A stretch of 64,000 nucleotides of DNA from Azospirillum thermophilum (lineage in GTDB: Bacteria; Pseudomonadota; Alphaproteobacteria; Azospirillales; Azospirillaceae). The translations under genes were made by a program, and so were the position numbers. The DNA is taken from contig NZ_CP029354.1 of the NCBI RefSeq assembly GCF_003130795.1, forward strand, positions 310,001-374,000, in the 5' to 3' direction. Below, one piece after another: positions 51,217 through 60,108 of this stretch. Position 1 is the stretch's first letter. Every line of letters starts with the position of its first letter. The notes below the pieces were generated by a model, which searched no databases, was not told where the DNA came from, and was given only the letters and a program-made list of their open reading frames with translations.

Positions 51217-52221
51217 ATGGCGATCGACGGATTCCTCATCCCGGCCGACCGGCTGGCCGATCCGCTCCTGCTGGTGACGGCGGACGGCACCGTCCTGTCC
51301 GCCAATCCGGCGGCGGTGGAGGCGTTGGGGCTGCGGGCCGGCGGGAGCCTCGCCACGCTGGCCGACGAGGCGGAGCGGCTGGCCGGCTGGCTCGCCCTCT
51401 GCGCCACGTCGGCGGAGCCGCTGCCGGGAAGCCTCGCCCTGGCCGACGGGCGGGCCTTCCGCGCCGACGGCTTCCGGATGCCGGCGAGCGGGCAGGGCGC
51501 CGCCGCGGCCGTCTGCCTGCGGCTGCGCGAGAAGACGGTCTCCAACGGCTCCTTCGTCGCCTTGAACGAGAAGATCGCCGAGCTGTCGCGCGAGGTCCGC
51601 GTGCGGCTGGCCGTCGAGGCGGATCTGCGCCGGACGCTGGAGGAGCGCGACGCGCTGGTCCGCGAGCTGCACCACCGCATCCGCAACACGCTGCAGGTGA
51701 TCGCCAGCCTGGCGGCGCTGGAGGCGGGCGGCGATGACGCCGGCGCCGGCCGGGCGCTGCGCGACCATGCCAACCGCGTCAAGGCGATCGGCATCATCTA
51801 CCGCCACCTTTACGGCAAGCACCTGCTGGAGGTGCCGCTGGCCGGTTTCCTGACCGAACTCGCCGGGGAGACGGCCCAGCGGCCGGCGCCGCCCGCCCTG
51901 TCGGTGGAGGATGAGCCGGGGGAGGTCCGCCTCGGCCTCGACCGTGCCGTGCCCTTCGCGCTGCTGGTCCATGACCTGATGGCGATGGCGTCGACCCTGG
52001 CGGGGGAGCGCGGTCCGGCGGCGGCCCTGACGCTCAGCCTGCGGGTGGACGGGGAGGGGCGGCTGGTCTTCCGCACCGTGGTGACGCCCGCCGCGGCGGG
52101 GCAGGGCGCGTCTCCGGCGCCGCTTGGCCGGCGCGAGATGCTGCTGCCCCGGCTGGCGCGGCAGATCGGCGGGACCCTGGCGCTCGATCCCGACGGGGCG
52201 GCCCTGACGGTCAGGCCCTGA
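51217..52221 (+). CDS. HisKA_2/HWE-type sensor histidine kinase
   Basis: A soluble kinase of 334 residues. A PAS-like N-terminal domain (about 15-100, LLLVTADGTVLSANPAAVEA) and a coiled-coil linker lead to the HisKA_2 dimerisation box ELHHRIRNTLQVIASLAALE with the phosphoaccepting His, then a shortened, degenerate ATP-binding domain. No clear N or G boxes are seen, so the catalytic part may be weak or diverged. It has no membrane segments. Start at ATG 51217, 5 nt after the MetOD1-like gene; the stop overlaps the convergent permease gene by 11 nt. Confidence 0.85.
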   Translation: MAIDGFLIPADRLADPLLLVTADGTVLSANPAAVEALGLRAGGSLATLADEAERLAGWLALCATSAEPLPGSLALADGRAFRADGFRMPASGQGAAAAVCLRLREKTVSNGSFVALNEKIAELSREVRVRLAVEADLRRTLEERDALVRELHHRIRNTLQVIASLAALEAGGDDAGAGRALRDHANRVKAIGIIYRHLYGKHLLEVPLAGFLTELAGETAQRPAPPALSVEDEPGEVRLGLDRAVPFALLVHDLMAMASTLAGERGPAAALTLSLRVDGEGRLVFRTVVTPAAAGQGASPAPLGRREMLLPRLARQIGGTLALDPDGAALTVRP

Positions 52222-53497
52222 GCCCGGCGGCGACCGGCTGGCGGTAGCTCCAGGCGGCGGGCACCAGGGCGAGCAGCCCGCCGGCCAGCACCAGGGCCGC
52301 GACCATCGCGACCTCGCCGGAGCCGAGCGCCACGGGCAGCGCCAGGCCGGTGCGGGCCCGCAGCACCTCCGAGAAGGCGAGCGCTCCCAGCCAGCCGAGC
52401 CCCAGGCCGGCGATGCCGCCCGCCGCCACCAGCAGGGTGACCTGCAGCCAGACCGCGGCGAAGACATAGCCGCGCGACGCCCCCAGCGCCCGCAGCACGG
52501 CGAGCGGCCGGCGGCGCGTCGCCAGCGTGGCGAAGACCGCCAGCAGCACGGCGGCCACCACCAGCACCTGCGTCGCCACGGCGATCACCGACACCAGCGC
52601 GCGGGCATCGCCGAGGGTGGCGTAGAGCTCCACCAGCACCTCCGCCGGGAAGACGGCCATGGTGACCGGCTGTCCGCCCTGGCCGGGCGCGTTCAGGAGC
52701 CCGCGCAGCCGGTAGGCGTCGCCCACCGACTTCGGTTTCACCACCAGCGCCGGCACGCCGGCCGGGGCCGGATCGTCGAAACGGTCGCCGACCACCAGTC
52801 CGGACGGCGGACCGGACCGGCCGCGGTCGGCGGCATGGCCGGTCGGCAGCCCGTGCAGCCACCACACCGCCTCCACCGGCACCAGGATGGCGCGGTCCCA
52901 GGGCGAGCCCTGGCGGGGCAGCCGGCCGACGACCTGATACTCCAGCTCCTGATGGACGGCCGGATCATGATGATCGCCGTCCTCATGGGCATCGTCATCA
53001 TCGTCATCCTCGGCGGCGTGGCCCTGGCCGTGGCGCGGCTTGAAGCGGGCGCCGAGCGGAAGCTCCACGTCGGCGCCCACCACCGCTTCCGTCGCGGCGG
53101 CGAACAGCCGCCCTTCCGCCGGGCTGCCGGACAGCGCCAGGAAGGCCGCGGTGGTGCCGACCACCGGATAGCGGCCGTGGCTGTCGCCGAAGGCGATGGG
53201 TGCGGCCAGCTCCACCCCCGGATCGGCCTGCAGTCGGGAGAGCAGCGAACCGTCCACCAGCCGGAGCGGACTCGGCTGCAGATAGACGGTGGTGAGGACG
53301 AGCTGGGTCGGGCTGCCCGGCGCGCCGACCACGAGGTCGAAGCGGTCGGCGGCCCGCGCGCTTCCCTTGCGCAGGGCGCGCTCCTGGGCGGATACCGCGA
53401 CGCCGAGCGCCACGGCGAGCGCCACGAGGAGGACCACGGCAAGGGCGCCGGCCCAGCCCTTGCGCAGATCGGCGGCGACGACGGGCCAGGGATTCAT
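52211..53497 (-). CDS. FtsX-type ABC transporter permease with a His/Asp-rich loop
   Basis: A 428-residue MacB/FtsX-fold permease: one N-terminal helix (about 15-36), a large periplasmic domain and three C-terminal helices (about 305-325, 350-375, 390-415). The periplasmic domain contains a metal-binding-like stretch of Asp and His residues (about 155-185: GHAAEDDDDDDAHEDGDHHD). Such loops are known in permeases proposed to work in zinc handling (Zrg-like systems), so a metal role is likely but unproven. Its start overlaps the ATPase stop by 4 nt. It is the last gene of the minus-strand phosphatase operon. Confidence 0.87.
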   Translation of the reverse strand: MNPWPVVAADLRKGWAGALAVVLLVALAVALGVAVSAQERALRKGSARAADRFDLVVGAPGSPTQLVLTTVYLQPSPLRLVDGSLLSRLQADPGVELAAPIAFGDSHGRYPVVGTTAAFLALSGSPAEGRLFAAATEAVVGADVELPLGARFKPRHGQGHAAEDDDDDDAHEDGDHHDPAVHQELEYQVVGRLPRQGSPWDRAILVPVEAVWWLHGLPTGHAADRGRSGPPSGLVVGDRFDDPAPAGVPALVVKPKSVGDAYRLRGLLNAPGQGGQPVTMAVFPAEVLVELYATLGDARALVSVIAVATQVLVVAAVLLAVFATLATRRRPLAVLRALGASRGYVFAAVWLQVTLLVAAGGIAGLGLGWLGALAFSEVLRARTGLALPVALGSGEVAMVAALVLAGGLLALVPAAWSYRQPVAAGLRA

Positions 53498-54215
53498 CGG
53501 ATCTCTCCCAGCGGAACCGGCTTCGCCAGGGCCAGCACGGAATCGAGCCGGCCGGCGAGCGCCATGTCATGGGTCACCAGCACCAGCGTGCTGCCAGCCT
53601 CGCGCACCAGCTCCAGCAGCAGGTCGGCGACGGTCGCGGCGGCGGCGGCGTCCAGGCTGGCGGTCGGCTCGTCGGCCAGCACCAGGGGCGGGCGGAACAG
53701 CAGGGCGCGGGCGACGGCCACCCGCTGCATCTCGCCGCGCGACAGGCTCTCCACCGGCTGGTGCGGATCGCGGAGGCCCACCCGCTCCAGCAGGGACAGG
53801 GCGGCCCGGCGGGTTTCGGCCGAGGCCCCGGCGGCGCGGAAGCTGGCCGGCAGCAGCACGTTGCCGAGCGCGTCCATGCCGGGGAACAGGTGGAAGTCCT
53901 GGAAGATGAAGCCGACCGTCCGGCGCCGCCAGCGGTCGCGGGCCGCCTCCGACAGGGGCGGGAGGTCGGTGCCGCAGACGGTGAGGCGGGTGCAGTCCGG
54001 CCGCTCCAGCCCGCTCAGCACCGAAAGCAGCGAGGTCTTGCCGCAGCCGGAGGGACCGGTGACCGCGAGGCTGGCCCCGCCCGCCAGATCGAGCGCCGGG
54101 ATGTCCAGCACCGGCAGCCGCCCCCCGATCGCGTGCGGCCCGCCCGGATGCGGTAGGAGAGCCGCAGGTCGCGCAGCACCAGCCCGCGGTCGCCGGTCGT
54201 CGCGGTCATCGCCAT
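53494..54215 (-). pseudogene. ABC transporter ATPase (LolD/MacB-like) with an apparent frameshift near the N-terminus
   Basis: About 240 residues if the frame is restored. Walker A is AVTGPSGCGKTSLLSVLSGL, the Q-loop FIFQDFHLFPGM, signature SLSRGEMQRVAVARAL and Walker B PLVLADEPTASLD, all intact. The natural N-terminus MTATTGDRGLVLRDLRLSYR (ATG 54209 or 54215) is in another frame; one added base in the C6 run at 54121-54126 joins it to LPVLDIPALDLAGG. As read, translation could start only at a later codon such as 54111. Sequencing error is a strong possibility. The stop overlaps the permease start. Confidence 0.87.
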
Positions 54216-54219
54216 CCCC

Positions 54220-54675
54220 TCAGTTCAGCGCCCGGAAGGCGGCATCGGTCAGCCGCAGCCGGCTGTGGAAGCCCGAGGCCGGGTCGCGGTAGGGCCCGAC
54301 CTGCAGCGTGCCGGACACGTCGATCGGCACGGAGTTCCGGACGAACTCCGCCTCGCGGCCGGGATAGACGACGACGATGTCGACCGGCCAGTCGGCGTCG
54401 GAGTTGCAGAAGGGGCAGAGGTCCACCGGGTTGCGGGTCAGCACGAAGAAGCTGGCCTCGGCCTTCAGCGGCGGCGCCATGTAGCCCCGCATCGTGACGC
54501 GGCGGCCGGCCAGCTCCTTCGTCCGGGGGGAGAACTCCATCCCCAGGATCCCGTCGCCGACATAGAGGTCGTCGAACCTCAGCCGCGCGCCCTCCGCCGC
54601 CCCCGCCCCGCCGGCCGGCAGGGCGGCGAGGAGGGGAACGGCGAGACCGCCCAGCACAGCGCGACGACCGATCAT
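54220..54675 (-). CDS. Small secreted protein with CPFC motif, copy 2
   Basis: A 151-residue exported protein: residues 1-28 are a signal peptide, possibly Tat-like (MIGRRAVLGGLAVPLLAALP). The mature part has RGYMAPPLKAEASFFVLT and LCPFCNSDADWPVDIVVVYP, with a CPFC motif that could bind metal or form a disulfide. It resembles small DUF3299-type proteins found beside FtsX-type ABC transporters; the family name is from memory. It follows alkaline phosphatase copy 2 by 21 nt and precedes the ABC ATPase by 4 nt. Its paralogue lies at 56625-57083. Possible metallochaperone or lipoprotein-release substrate. Confidence 0.8.
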   Translation of the reverse strand: MIGRRAVLGGLAVPLLAALPAGGAGAAEGARLRFDDLYVGDGILGMEFSPRTKELAGRRVTMRGYMAPPLKAEASFFVLTRNPVDLCPFCNSDADWPVDIVVVYPGREAEFVRNSVPIDVSGTLQVGPYRDPASGFHSRLRLTDAAFRALN

Positions 54676-54696
54676 CCGATGGACTCCCTTCCCGGG

Positions 54697-56481
54697 TTAC
54701 GGCTGCTTGCGCGGGCTGCGGGCGCCGAGGCCCAGCGCGTTGGCCATCACCTTGAACACGTCGACATTCTCCATGAAGCCGTGGATCTGCTCCGACCCCG
54801 GCCCCATGGCGGTCAGCAGCGCATCGTCGGCGGCATGGACGCCGTCCGACGCCTCGCGCGGCAGGTTGCCGGCGACGAAGACGGCGCCGGGGACGGACTT
54901 GTACGCCTCGTTGGCGACGTAGTTGCCGTCCTTGTCCTTGACCGCCGGGACGAAGGTGCCCTCCATCTTCGGGCGCCAGGTCTCGTAATGGTCGGGATAG
55001 TCGCCGATCGTCACGTAGAGCCGCTTGGAGACGTCCGGGCTGTCGGGATAGCCGTCGCGGTCGGCATCGACGTAGTTGGGGTAGCCGGCCTTCTCGTAGA
55101 CGCCGACCTTCTCGCGCATCTCCTCGCCCTTGGCGTTGTCGTCTACCGTGCCGACGACGGAGATGGCGTGGGTGTGGTCGGGGGTGACGATGACCAGCGT
55201 GTCGCCGCGCCTGGAGGCGAACTCCTTCACCACCTCGGTCGTCTTGTCGAGCATGATGGTGTCGTAGACCGCGCGCTCCCAGTCCAGCGGATGGCTGTAC
55301 TTGTCGATCAGCCCGGCCTCGATCATCAGAACGAAGCCGTTGGGGTTGCGCGACAGCACGTCGAGGGCGGCCTTCGCCATCTCCGGCAGGTCGGGCTGGT
55401 TCGGGTACTTCCTGGCGTAGTCCGGCTTGAGGATCGCGCGGTCGAGGTGCCCGTCCATGTTGGAGGGATGGTAGACGCCGAACAGCCTGGTCGTCTTCGG
55501 GTCCCTGGCGGCGGCCGTCATGTCGGCGGCGGTGGTCGCCACCTTGTAGCCGTCGGCCTTGAACATCTCGACGAGGTTCTTCTCGTCCTTGCGCTTGGAG
55601 CCGGCCACCGACTGCGGCAGGAAATAGGCGGAGCCGCCGCCCATCAGCACCTCGGGCTTCAGGGCGTAGAGCATCTCCGCGATCTCCGCCTTGTCGGCGC
55701 GGCGGCGGGTGTGCGCGGCCATCGACGCCGGCGTGGCGTCCTGCAGCTCGGCGTCGGAGACGATGCCCACCGCCATGTTCAGCTTGCGCTTCACGATCTC
55801 GCTGATAATCTCGACCTTCGGGTCGTCCAGGCTGTTCCTGGTGCGGTCGGCATAGACGCCGAGCGCGTTGACGCTGGACTTGTGGCCGGTGGTGTAGGCG
55901 TGGGCCGAGTTGGCGCTGTCGGTCACGATCGAGTCGACGCCCGAGGTGCCGAGCAGCGCCATGTGCGGCATGTCGTCGATGGCGAGCTTGCCGAAGTACT
56001 TTCCCTCCTTGATGCCCTTGGACATGATCCGCGCCGCCGTGCGGTGGCCGACGCTGAGGCCGTCGCCGATCAGGATCACCACGTTCTTCGCCTTGCGCGG
56101 GCCGGTGGCGTAGACGGTCCAGGTGACGGTGGCGGTGCTGCTGCCGTCCGTGGCGGTCACCGTGTGCCTGCCCGGCATGTTCAGCGCCACGTCGCGCAGC
56201 AGCAGGGCCGACGCGTTGACCCCCTCTTCCTTCTCGATGAAGGTCGCCGCCTTGCCCAGGACGGCGGCGTGGTCCTTGCCGTCGATGGTCACCTTCGCCT
56301 TGGCCGGATCGACCACCCCGGCGAACTCCACCTTCAGGTCGAACTTCTGCCCGACCAGCAGGTCGGCGCGGTCGATCGGGTAGACGGTCTGGGCCGCGGC
56401 GCCACCGGCCGACAAGCCGGTGGACAGGGCGGCGGCGGCACAGGCCGCGGTCAGCAGATGGCGCAGCGTCTTGGCAGTCAC
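54697..56481 (-). CDS. Secreted alkaline phosphatase, copy 2
   Basis: A 594-residue periplasmic or extracellular phosphomonoesterase. Signal peptide about 1-31 (ending AGGAAAQ), an Ig-like N-terminal domain (about 32-128), then the PhoA-type catalytic core. Metal ligand Asp140 is in VVILIGDGLSVGH, the nucleophile Ser189 in VTDSANSAHAYTTGHKS, and late metal ligands in VIVTPDHTHAISV. It probably needs zinc and magnesium. The start is GTG 56481 behind GGGGGAG. It and the downstream small gene form the second unit of a tandem duplication; the first unit is at 56625-58840. Confidence 0.92.
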   Translation of the reverse strand: MTAKTLRHLLTAACAAAALSTGLSAGGAAAQTVYPIDRADLLVGQKFDLKVEFAGVVDPAKAKVTIDGKDHAAVLGKAATFIEKEEGVNASALLLRDVALNMPGRHTVTATDGSSTATVTWTVYATGPRKAKNVVILIGDGLSVGHRTAARIMSKGIKEGKYFGKLAIDDMPHMALLGTSGVDSIVTDSANSAHAYTTGHKSSVNALGVYADRTRNSLDDPKVEIISEIVKRKLNMAVGIVSDAELQDATPASMAAHTRRRADKAEIAEMLYALKPEVLMGGGSAYFLPQSVAGSKRKDEKNLVEMFKADGYKVATTAADMTAAARDPKTTRLFGVYHPSNMDGHLDRAILKPDYARKYPNQPDLPEMAKAALDVLSRNPNGFVLMIEAGLIDKYSHPLDWERAVYDTIMLDKTTEVVKEFASRRGDTLVIVTPDHTHAISVVGTVDDNAKGEEMREKVGVYEKAGYPNYVDADRDGYPDSPDVSKRLYVTIGDYPDHYETWRPKMEGTFVPAVKDKDGNYVANEAYKSVPGAVFVAGNLPREASDGVHAADDALLTAMGPGSEQIHGFMENVDVFKVMANALGLGARSPRKQP

Positions 56482-56624
56482 GGACGATCTCCCCCAAAAG
56501 TCGGTCCGTCGCCCGTCGGGCAGGTAGCCGGCAGTGCGACGCTCCCGCTTGTAGACCCGCGCCCGTTTCAGTTTTGTGGCGGCTGCGTTGCATTTGCGGG
56601 GCGGCTGGTCCCCTCCGGGCGCCG

Positions 56625-57083
56625 TTACTCCAGCGCCCGGAAGGCGGCGTCGGTCAGCCGCAGCCGGCTGAAGAAGCGGGTCGCCGGGTCGCGGTGGGGT
56701 CCCATCTCCAGGATGCCGGTCACGTCGATGGGGATGGAGTTCTTGACGAACTCCGCCTCGCGGCCGGGATAGACGACGAGGAGGTCGGCCGGCCAGTCGG
56801 CGTCGGAGTTGCAGTAGGGGCAGAGCCCGACCGGCGTGCTGGTCAGCACGAAGAAGCTGGCCTCCGCCTTCAGCGGCGGCGCCATGTAGCCGCGGATGAC
56901 CACCCGCCGGCCGACCAGCGCCTTCGCCTTGTCGGAGAACTCCAGGCTGAGGACGCGGTCGCCGGTGTAGATCTCCTCGAACCTCAGCCGGGCGGCGTCG
57001 CCCGCCGCCGCCCGGCCGGGCCGGGACAGCAGCAGGGCGGGGGCGAGCGCCAGCAGCGCGCGGCGGCCGATCACCGTGCTCAC
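56625..57083 (-). CDS. Small secreted protein with CPYC motif, copy 1
   Basis: A 152-residue paralogue of 54220-54675: signal peptide about 1-27 (RRALLALAPALLLSRPGRAA), then RGYMAPPLKAEASFFVLTST and LCPYCNSDADWPADLLVVYP, with the C-x-x-C and the downstream PIDVTG and RLRLTDAAFRALE identical or nearly so in both copies. The GTG start overlaps the stop of alkaline phosphatase copy 1 by 4 nt, so the pair is translationally coupled. Function unknown; metal binding is a guess from the Cys pair and context. Confidence 0.8.
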   Translation of the reverse strand: MSTVIGRRALLALAPALLLSRPGRAAAGDAARLRFEEIYTGDRVLSLEFSDKAKALVGRRVVIRGYMAPPLKAEASFFVLTSTPVGLCPYCNSDADWPADLLVVYPGREAEFVKNSIPIDVTGILEMGPHRDPATRFFSRLRLTDAAFRALE

Positions 57084-58840
57084 CGCTTCTTCGGGCGGTG
57101 GCCGAGGCCGAGTGCCTCCGCCATCACCCGGAACACGTCGGTGTTGTCCATGAAGCCGTGGATGCGCTCCGACCCCGGGCCCATGGCGGTCAGCAGCACG
57201 TCGTCGGCGGCGTGGACGCCGTTCGATTCCGACCGCGGCATGTTGCCCTGCACCAGCACGGCGCCGGGAACCGCCCGGTAGGCCTCGTTGGCGACGTAGT
57301 TGCCGTCCTTGTCCTTCACCGTCGGGAAGAAGATGCCCTCGGTCTTCGGTCGCCAGGTCTCGTAATGGTCGGGATAGATGCCGAGCGTCATGAACAGCCG
57401 CCTGGACACGTCGGGCCGGTCGGGATAGCCGTCGCCGTTCGCATCGACATAGTTGGGGAAGCCGGCATGCTGGTAGACGCCGACCTTCTCGCGCATGTCG
57501 GGGCCGGGGGCGTCGTCGTTCACCGTGCCGACCAGCGAGATGGAATGGGTATGGTCGGGGGTGATGATGACCAGCGTGTCGCCGCGCCGGGTCGCGAACT
57601 CCTTCACCACCTCGGCCGTCTTGTCGAGCATGATGGTGTCGTAGACCGCCCGCTCGGTGTCGAGCTGGTGGGTGTACTTGTCGGTCAGCGCCGACTCGAT
57701 CATCAGCACGAAGCCGTTGGGATGGCGGGACAGCACCTCCAGCGCCGCCCGCGCCATGTCCGGCAGGTCGGGCTGGTTGGGCAGCACGTAGGAGGGCTTC
57801 AGGATCTCGCGGTCGAGATAGCCGTCGAGGAACCGCGTGTTGTAGAGGCCGAACAGCTTCCTCGTCCGCGGATCGTGGGCCGCCGCCATCATCTCCTGCG
57901 CGGTGCGGGTGACGCGGTAGCCGTCGGCGGCGGCCTGCGCCACATAGTCCCGGTCGTCGGTGCGCTTGGACAGCGGGTTCGACTGCGGCAGGAAATAGGG
58001 CGAGCCGCCGCCCATCATCACCTCGGGCTTCAGCGCGTAGAGCATGTCGACGATCGCCTGGTTCTCCGTCCGCTTGGCGGTATGGGCGCCCATCGCGGCG
58101 GGGGTGGCGTCGTAGATCTCGGCGTTGGTGACGACGCCGACGGCCATGTTCTTCCGGCGCTTCACGAACTCGCCGATGTATTCGACCCGCGGGTCGTCGA
58201 AATGGTCGGGCGTGCGGTCGACATAGACGCCGACGGCGTTGTTGCTCGACTTGTGGCCGCTGGTGTAGGCGCTCGCCGAATTGGCGCTGTCGGTCACGAT
58301 GGCATCGACCCCGGAGGTGCCGATCAGCGCCATGCGCGGCATGTCGTCGATGGCGAGCTTGCCGTGATACTTCCCTTCCTTGATGCCCTTGGACATGATC
58401 CGCGCCGCCGTGCGGTGGGCGATGCCCATGCCGTCGCCGATCATCAGGACCACGTTCTTCACCTTGCGCGGGCCGGTCGCGTAGACGGTCCAGGTGACGC
58501 TGCTGCTGCTGGTGCCGTCGGTCGCGGTGACGGTGTAGGTGCCGGGCCGCTCGATCGCCACGTCGCGCAGCAGCAGGGCGGAGGCGTCGACCCCCGACTC
58601 GCGCTCGATGAAGCGCGCCGCCTTGCCGAGCACCGCCGCATGGTCCTTGCCGTTGATGGTGACCTTCACCTTCGCCGGGTCGGCGATGCCGGGAAACTCC
58701 ACCTTGAAGTCGAACTTCTGCCCGATCAGCACATCGGCGCGGTCGACCGGGTAGATCGTCTGGGCGACGGCCGGGCCGCCGGCCAGGATGCCGAGGGAAC
58801 AGGCGGCGGCAAGAAGGGTGCGGGGCGTCCTGCAGGTCAC
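57080..58840 (-). CDS. Secreted alkaline phosphatase, copy 1
   Basis: A 586-residue PhoA-type phosphatase with the same layout as copy 2: signal peptide about 1-24 (GILAGGPAVAQ), Ig-like domain, and catalytic core with VLMIGDGMGIAHRTAARIMS, nucleophile in VTDSANSASAYTSGHKS, and IITPDHTHSISLVGT. I chose GTG 58840, which has GGGAG upstream and aligns with the start of copy 2; the open frame continues to 58927 without a ribosome site. It is the first gene of the operon, with a candidate promoter about 75-100 nt upstream. I see no clear Pho box, so phosphate control is unproven. Confidence 0.92.
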   Translation of the reverse strand: MTCRTPRTLLAAACSLGILAGGPAVAQTIYPVDRADVLIGQKFDFKVEFPGIADPAKVKVTINGKDHAAVLGKAARFIERESGVDASALLLRDVAIERPGTYTVTATDGTSSSSVTWTVYATGPRKVKNVVLMIGDGMGIAHRTAARIMSKGIKEGKYHGKLAIDDMPRMALIGTSGVDAIVTDSANSASAYTSGHKSSNNAVGVYVDRTPDHFDDPRVEYIGEFVKRRKNMAVGVVTNAEIYDATPAAMGAHTAKRTENQAIVDMLYALKPEVMMGGGSPYFLPQSNPLSKRTDDRDYVAQAAADGYRVTRTAQEMMAAAHDPRTRKLFGLYNTRFLDGYLDREILKPSYVLPNQPDLPDMARAALEVLSRHPNGFVLMIESALTDKYTHQLDTERAVYDTIMLDKTAEVVKEFATRRGDTLVIITPDHTHSISLVGTVNDDAPGPDMREKVGVYQHAGFPNYVDANGDGYPDRPDVSRRLFMTLGIYPDHYETWRPKTEGIFFPTVKDKDGNYVANEAYRAVPGAVLVQGNMPRSESNGVHAADDVLLTAMGPGSERIHGFMDNTDVFRVMAEALGLGHRPKKR

Positions 58841-58913
58841 GAGCGCGTTCTCCCGGAGGCGGTCGCGCCGCCTCTCAATAGTTGCTTTTATGTCATGGGC
58901 ACGTCCTTCCGAT

Positions 58914-58943
58914 ATGTAACGAGACACAACCAGCCAATGTCAA
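58914..58943 (-). promoter_or_regulatory. Candidate promoter of the alkaline phosphatase operon
   Basis: Read on the minus strand, TTGACA (58938-58943) and TTACAT (58914-58919) are 18 nt apart, in an AT-rich gap upstream of copy 1. The -35 box is perfect; the -10 box is weak. Confidence 0.45.
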
Positions 58944-59062
58944 TCAGTAGAAATTTCCATACATAGTTGTGTATTGTGCCATGGCGGGCGCCCGGTGCAT
59001 CGGACGGGCCGCCGGACGCCGCCCCGACGGGATGCGGTAGACGGCATGCCGCAGAAAGCACG

Positions 59063-59087
59063 ACGGCCCGGAGCGGGGCCGGGCCGT
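59063..59087 (-). terminator. Hairpin terminator behind the hypothetical gene at 59112
   Basis: Perfect 9-bp arms, ACGGCCCGG and CCGGGCCGT, with a 7-nt loop, 24 nt after the stop of the minus-strand gene. Reading on, a short T-containing stretch (GTGCTTTC) follows. Confidence 0.6.
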
Positions 59088-59111
59088 GGAGGGGGGAGGG
59101 AGGCGGGCCGC

Positions 59112-59534
59112 TCAGTGGCGGGGCTGGCGCCGGCACTCCGTCTCGAAGATGCGCAGGCGGGCCTGCAGCCGCTCGGCGGTCAGGTGGTCGAAGGGCAGCA
59201 GTTCGGCCGGCGTCGCCACGGTGCGCACGCGCATGCGCAGGGCGACCTGCCCGTCATGGGTCAGGCGCATGTCGAAATTGCCGACCAAGCTGTGGATGCC
59301 CTCGGAATGGCGGGGACGGTAGAGCAGGGTGACGTCGTCGTCCCGCGTCACGACCTCGATGGTGCCGGCATCCGCCATGCGGCGGGACAGCTCGGCGGCG
59401 GCGGACTCCAGCAGGCCGGCCGCTTCGGCGAACCGTCGCCGCGCCTCGCCGGACAGCGTCTCATGGTCGAGCTGGAGCTGGCCCGGGCAGACCGAACCAT
59501 GGCGGGCGAAGCGGGCGTATTCTGAGCGATGCAC
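59112..59534 (-). CDS. Hypothetical soluble protein
   Basis: 140 residues with no signal peptide or membrane segment and no family I recognise. The first half is helical (EARRRFAEAAGLLESAAAELSRRM); the second is beta-rich (VTLLYRPRHSEGIHSLVG, RLTHDGQVALRMRVRTV). Coding is supported by GC-rich third positions and by a terminator-like hairpin 24 nt after the stop. It is a single-gene unit, divergent from the DUF6916 gene across 253 nt of AT-richer sequence. Confidence 0.7.
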   Translation of the reverse strand: MHRSEYARFARHGSVCPGQLQLDHETLSGEARRRFAEAAGLLESAAAELSRRMADAGTIEVVTRDDDVTLLYRPRHSEGIHSLVGNFDMRLTHDGQVALRMRVRTVATPAELLPFDHLTAERLQARLRIFETECRRQPRH

Positions 59535-59787
59535 GATGGAAACTCCTCAAGGATCATGCGTTTGGATTTTTCTCGGGGCATGTCCTTGAGTGATATATTA
59601 CGCCGCACTGCAGCATGAGTCCGTGACAATAGTCAAGGTCAGGTCCGCGGGCGACGCATGACTGGTATTACCACTCCCGGGCTTTGAGGTGCGGAGCGCT
59701 TGGCTCTGGTGAAGAACTTTCGAGCATTTCGTGCCGTACCATGGTATAGAATCGGCATCGGACTTCGGAAATGAGCAGGTATTGAAA

Positions 59788-60087
59788 ATGGATATCCTGA
59801 CGGCTGACGATTTCCTGCCAAAGAAAAGCGAACCGTTCCAGATGATTTTGGACGGATCTGACCCTCTGGATCTTGTTTTGTTGGAAATTACAACGAAGAC
59901 GATTAGGGATTTCCCGGGAAAAATCCGGGATCCCTTTTCCCTGTTCTTCGAAGGGACCAAGGGGATCTACTGCCCCCAGGGTGTCTACCGGCTGCGCCAC
60001 GGTTCCGGCTGGGAGGTGGAGATCTTCCTGGTGCCGATCGGCGACAACCCGGACGGCACCTACCGGTATCAGGCGGTCTTCAACTGA
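59788..60087 (+). CDS. DUF6916-like protein
   Basis: A 99-residue protein with LTADDFLPKKSEPFQM, ITTKTIRDFPGKIRDPFSLF and the C-terminal GVYRLRHGSGWEVEIFLVPI, which fit the DUF6916 family as I recall it: small proteins repeatedly found beside triple tail-collar gene sets. The first half uses unusually AT-rich codons compared with the neighbours, a possible sign of transfer or relaxed selection. I chose ATG 59788; the upstream extension has no ribosome site. It is convergent with the GNAT gene, 21 nt apart. Confidence 0.72.
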   Translation: MDILTADDFLPKKSEPFQMILDGSDPLDLVLLEITTKTIRDFPGKIRDPFSLFFEGTKGIYCPQGVYRLRHGSGWEVEIFLVPIGDNPDGTYRYQAVFN

Positions 60088-60108
60088 GGCCGGGGGAGGG
60101 TGGCGGGG

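Noticed and set aside
58841..58980. Pho box upstream of the alkaline phosphatase genes
   Set aside because: Only scattered TGACAT-like words are present; no pair of properly spaced CTGTCAT repeats.
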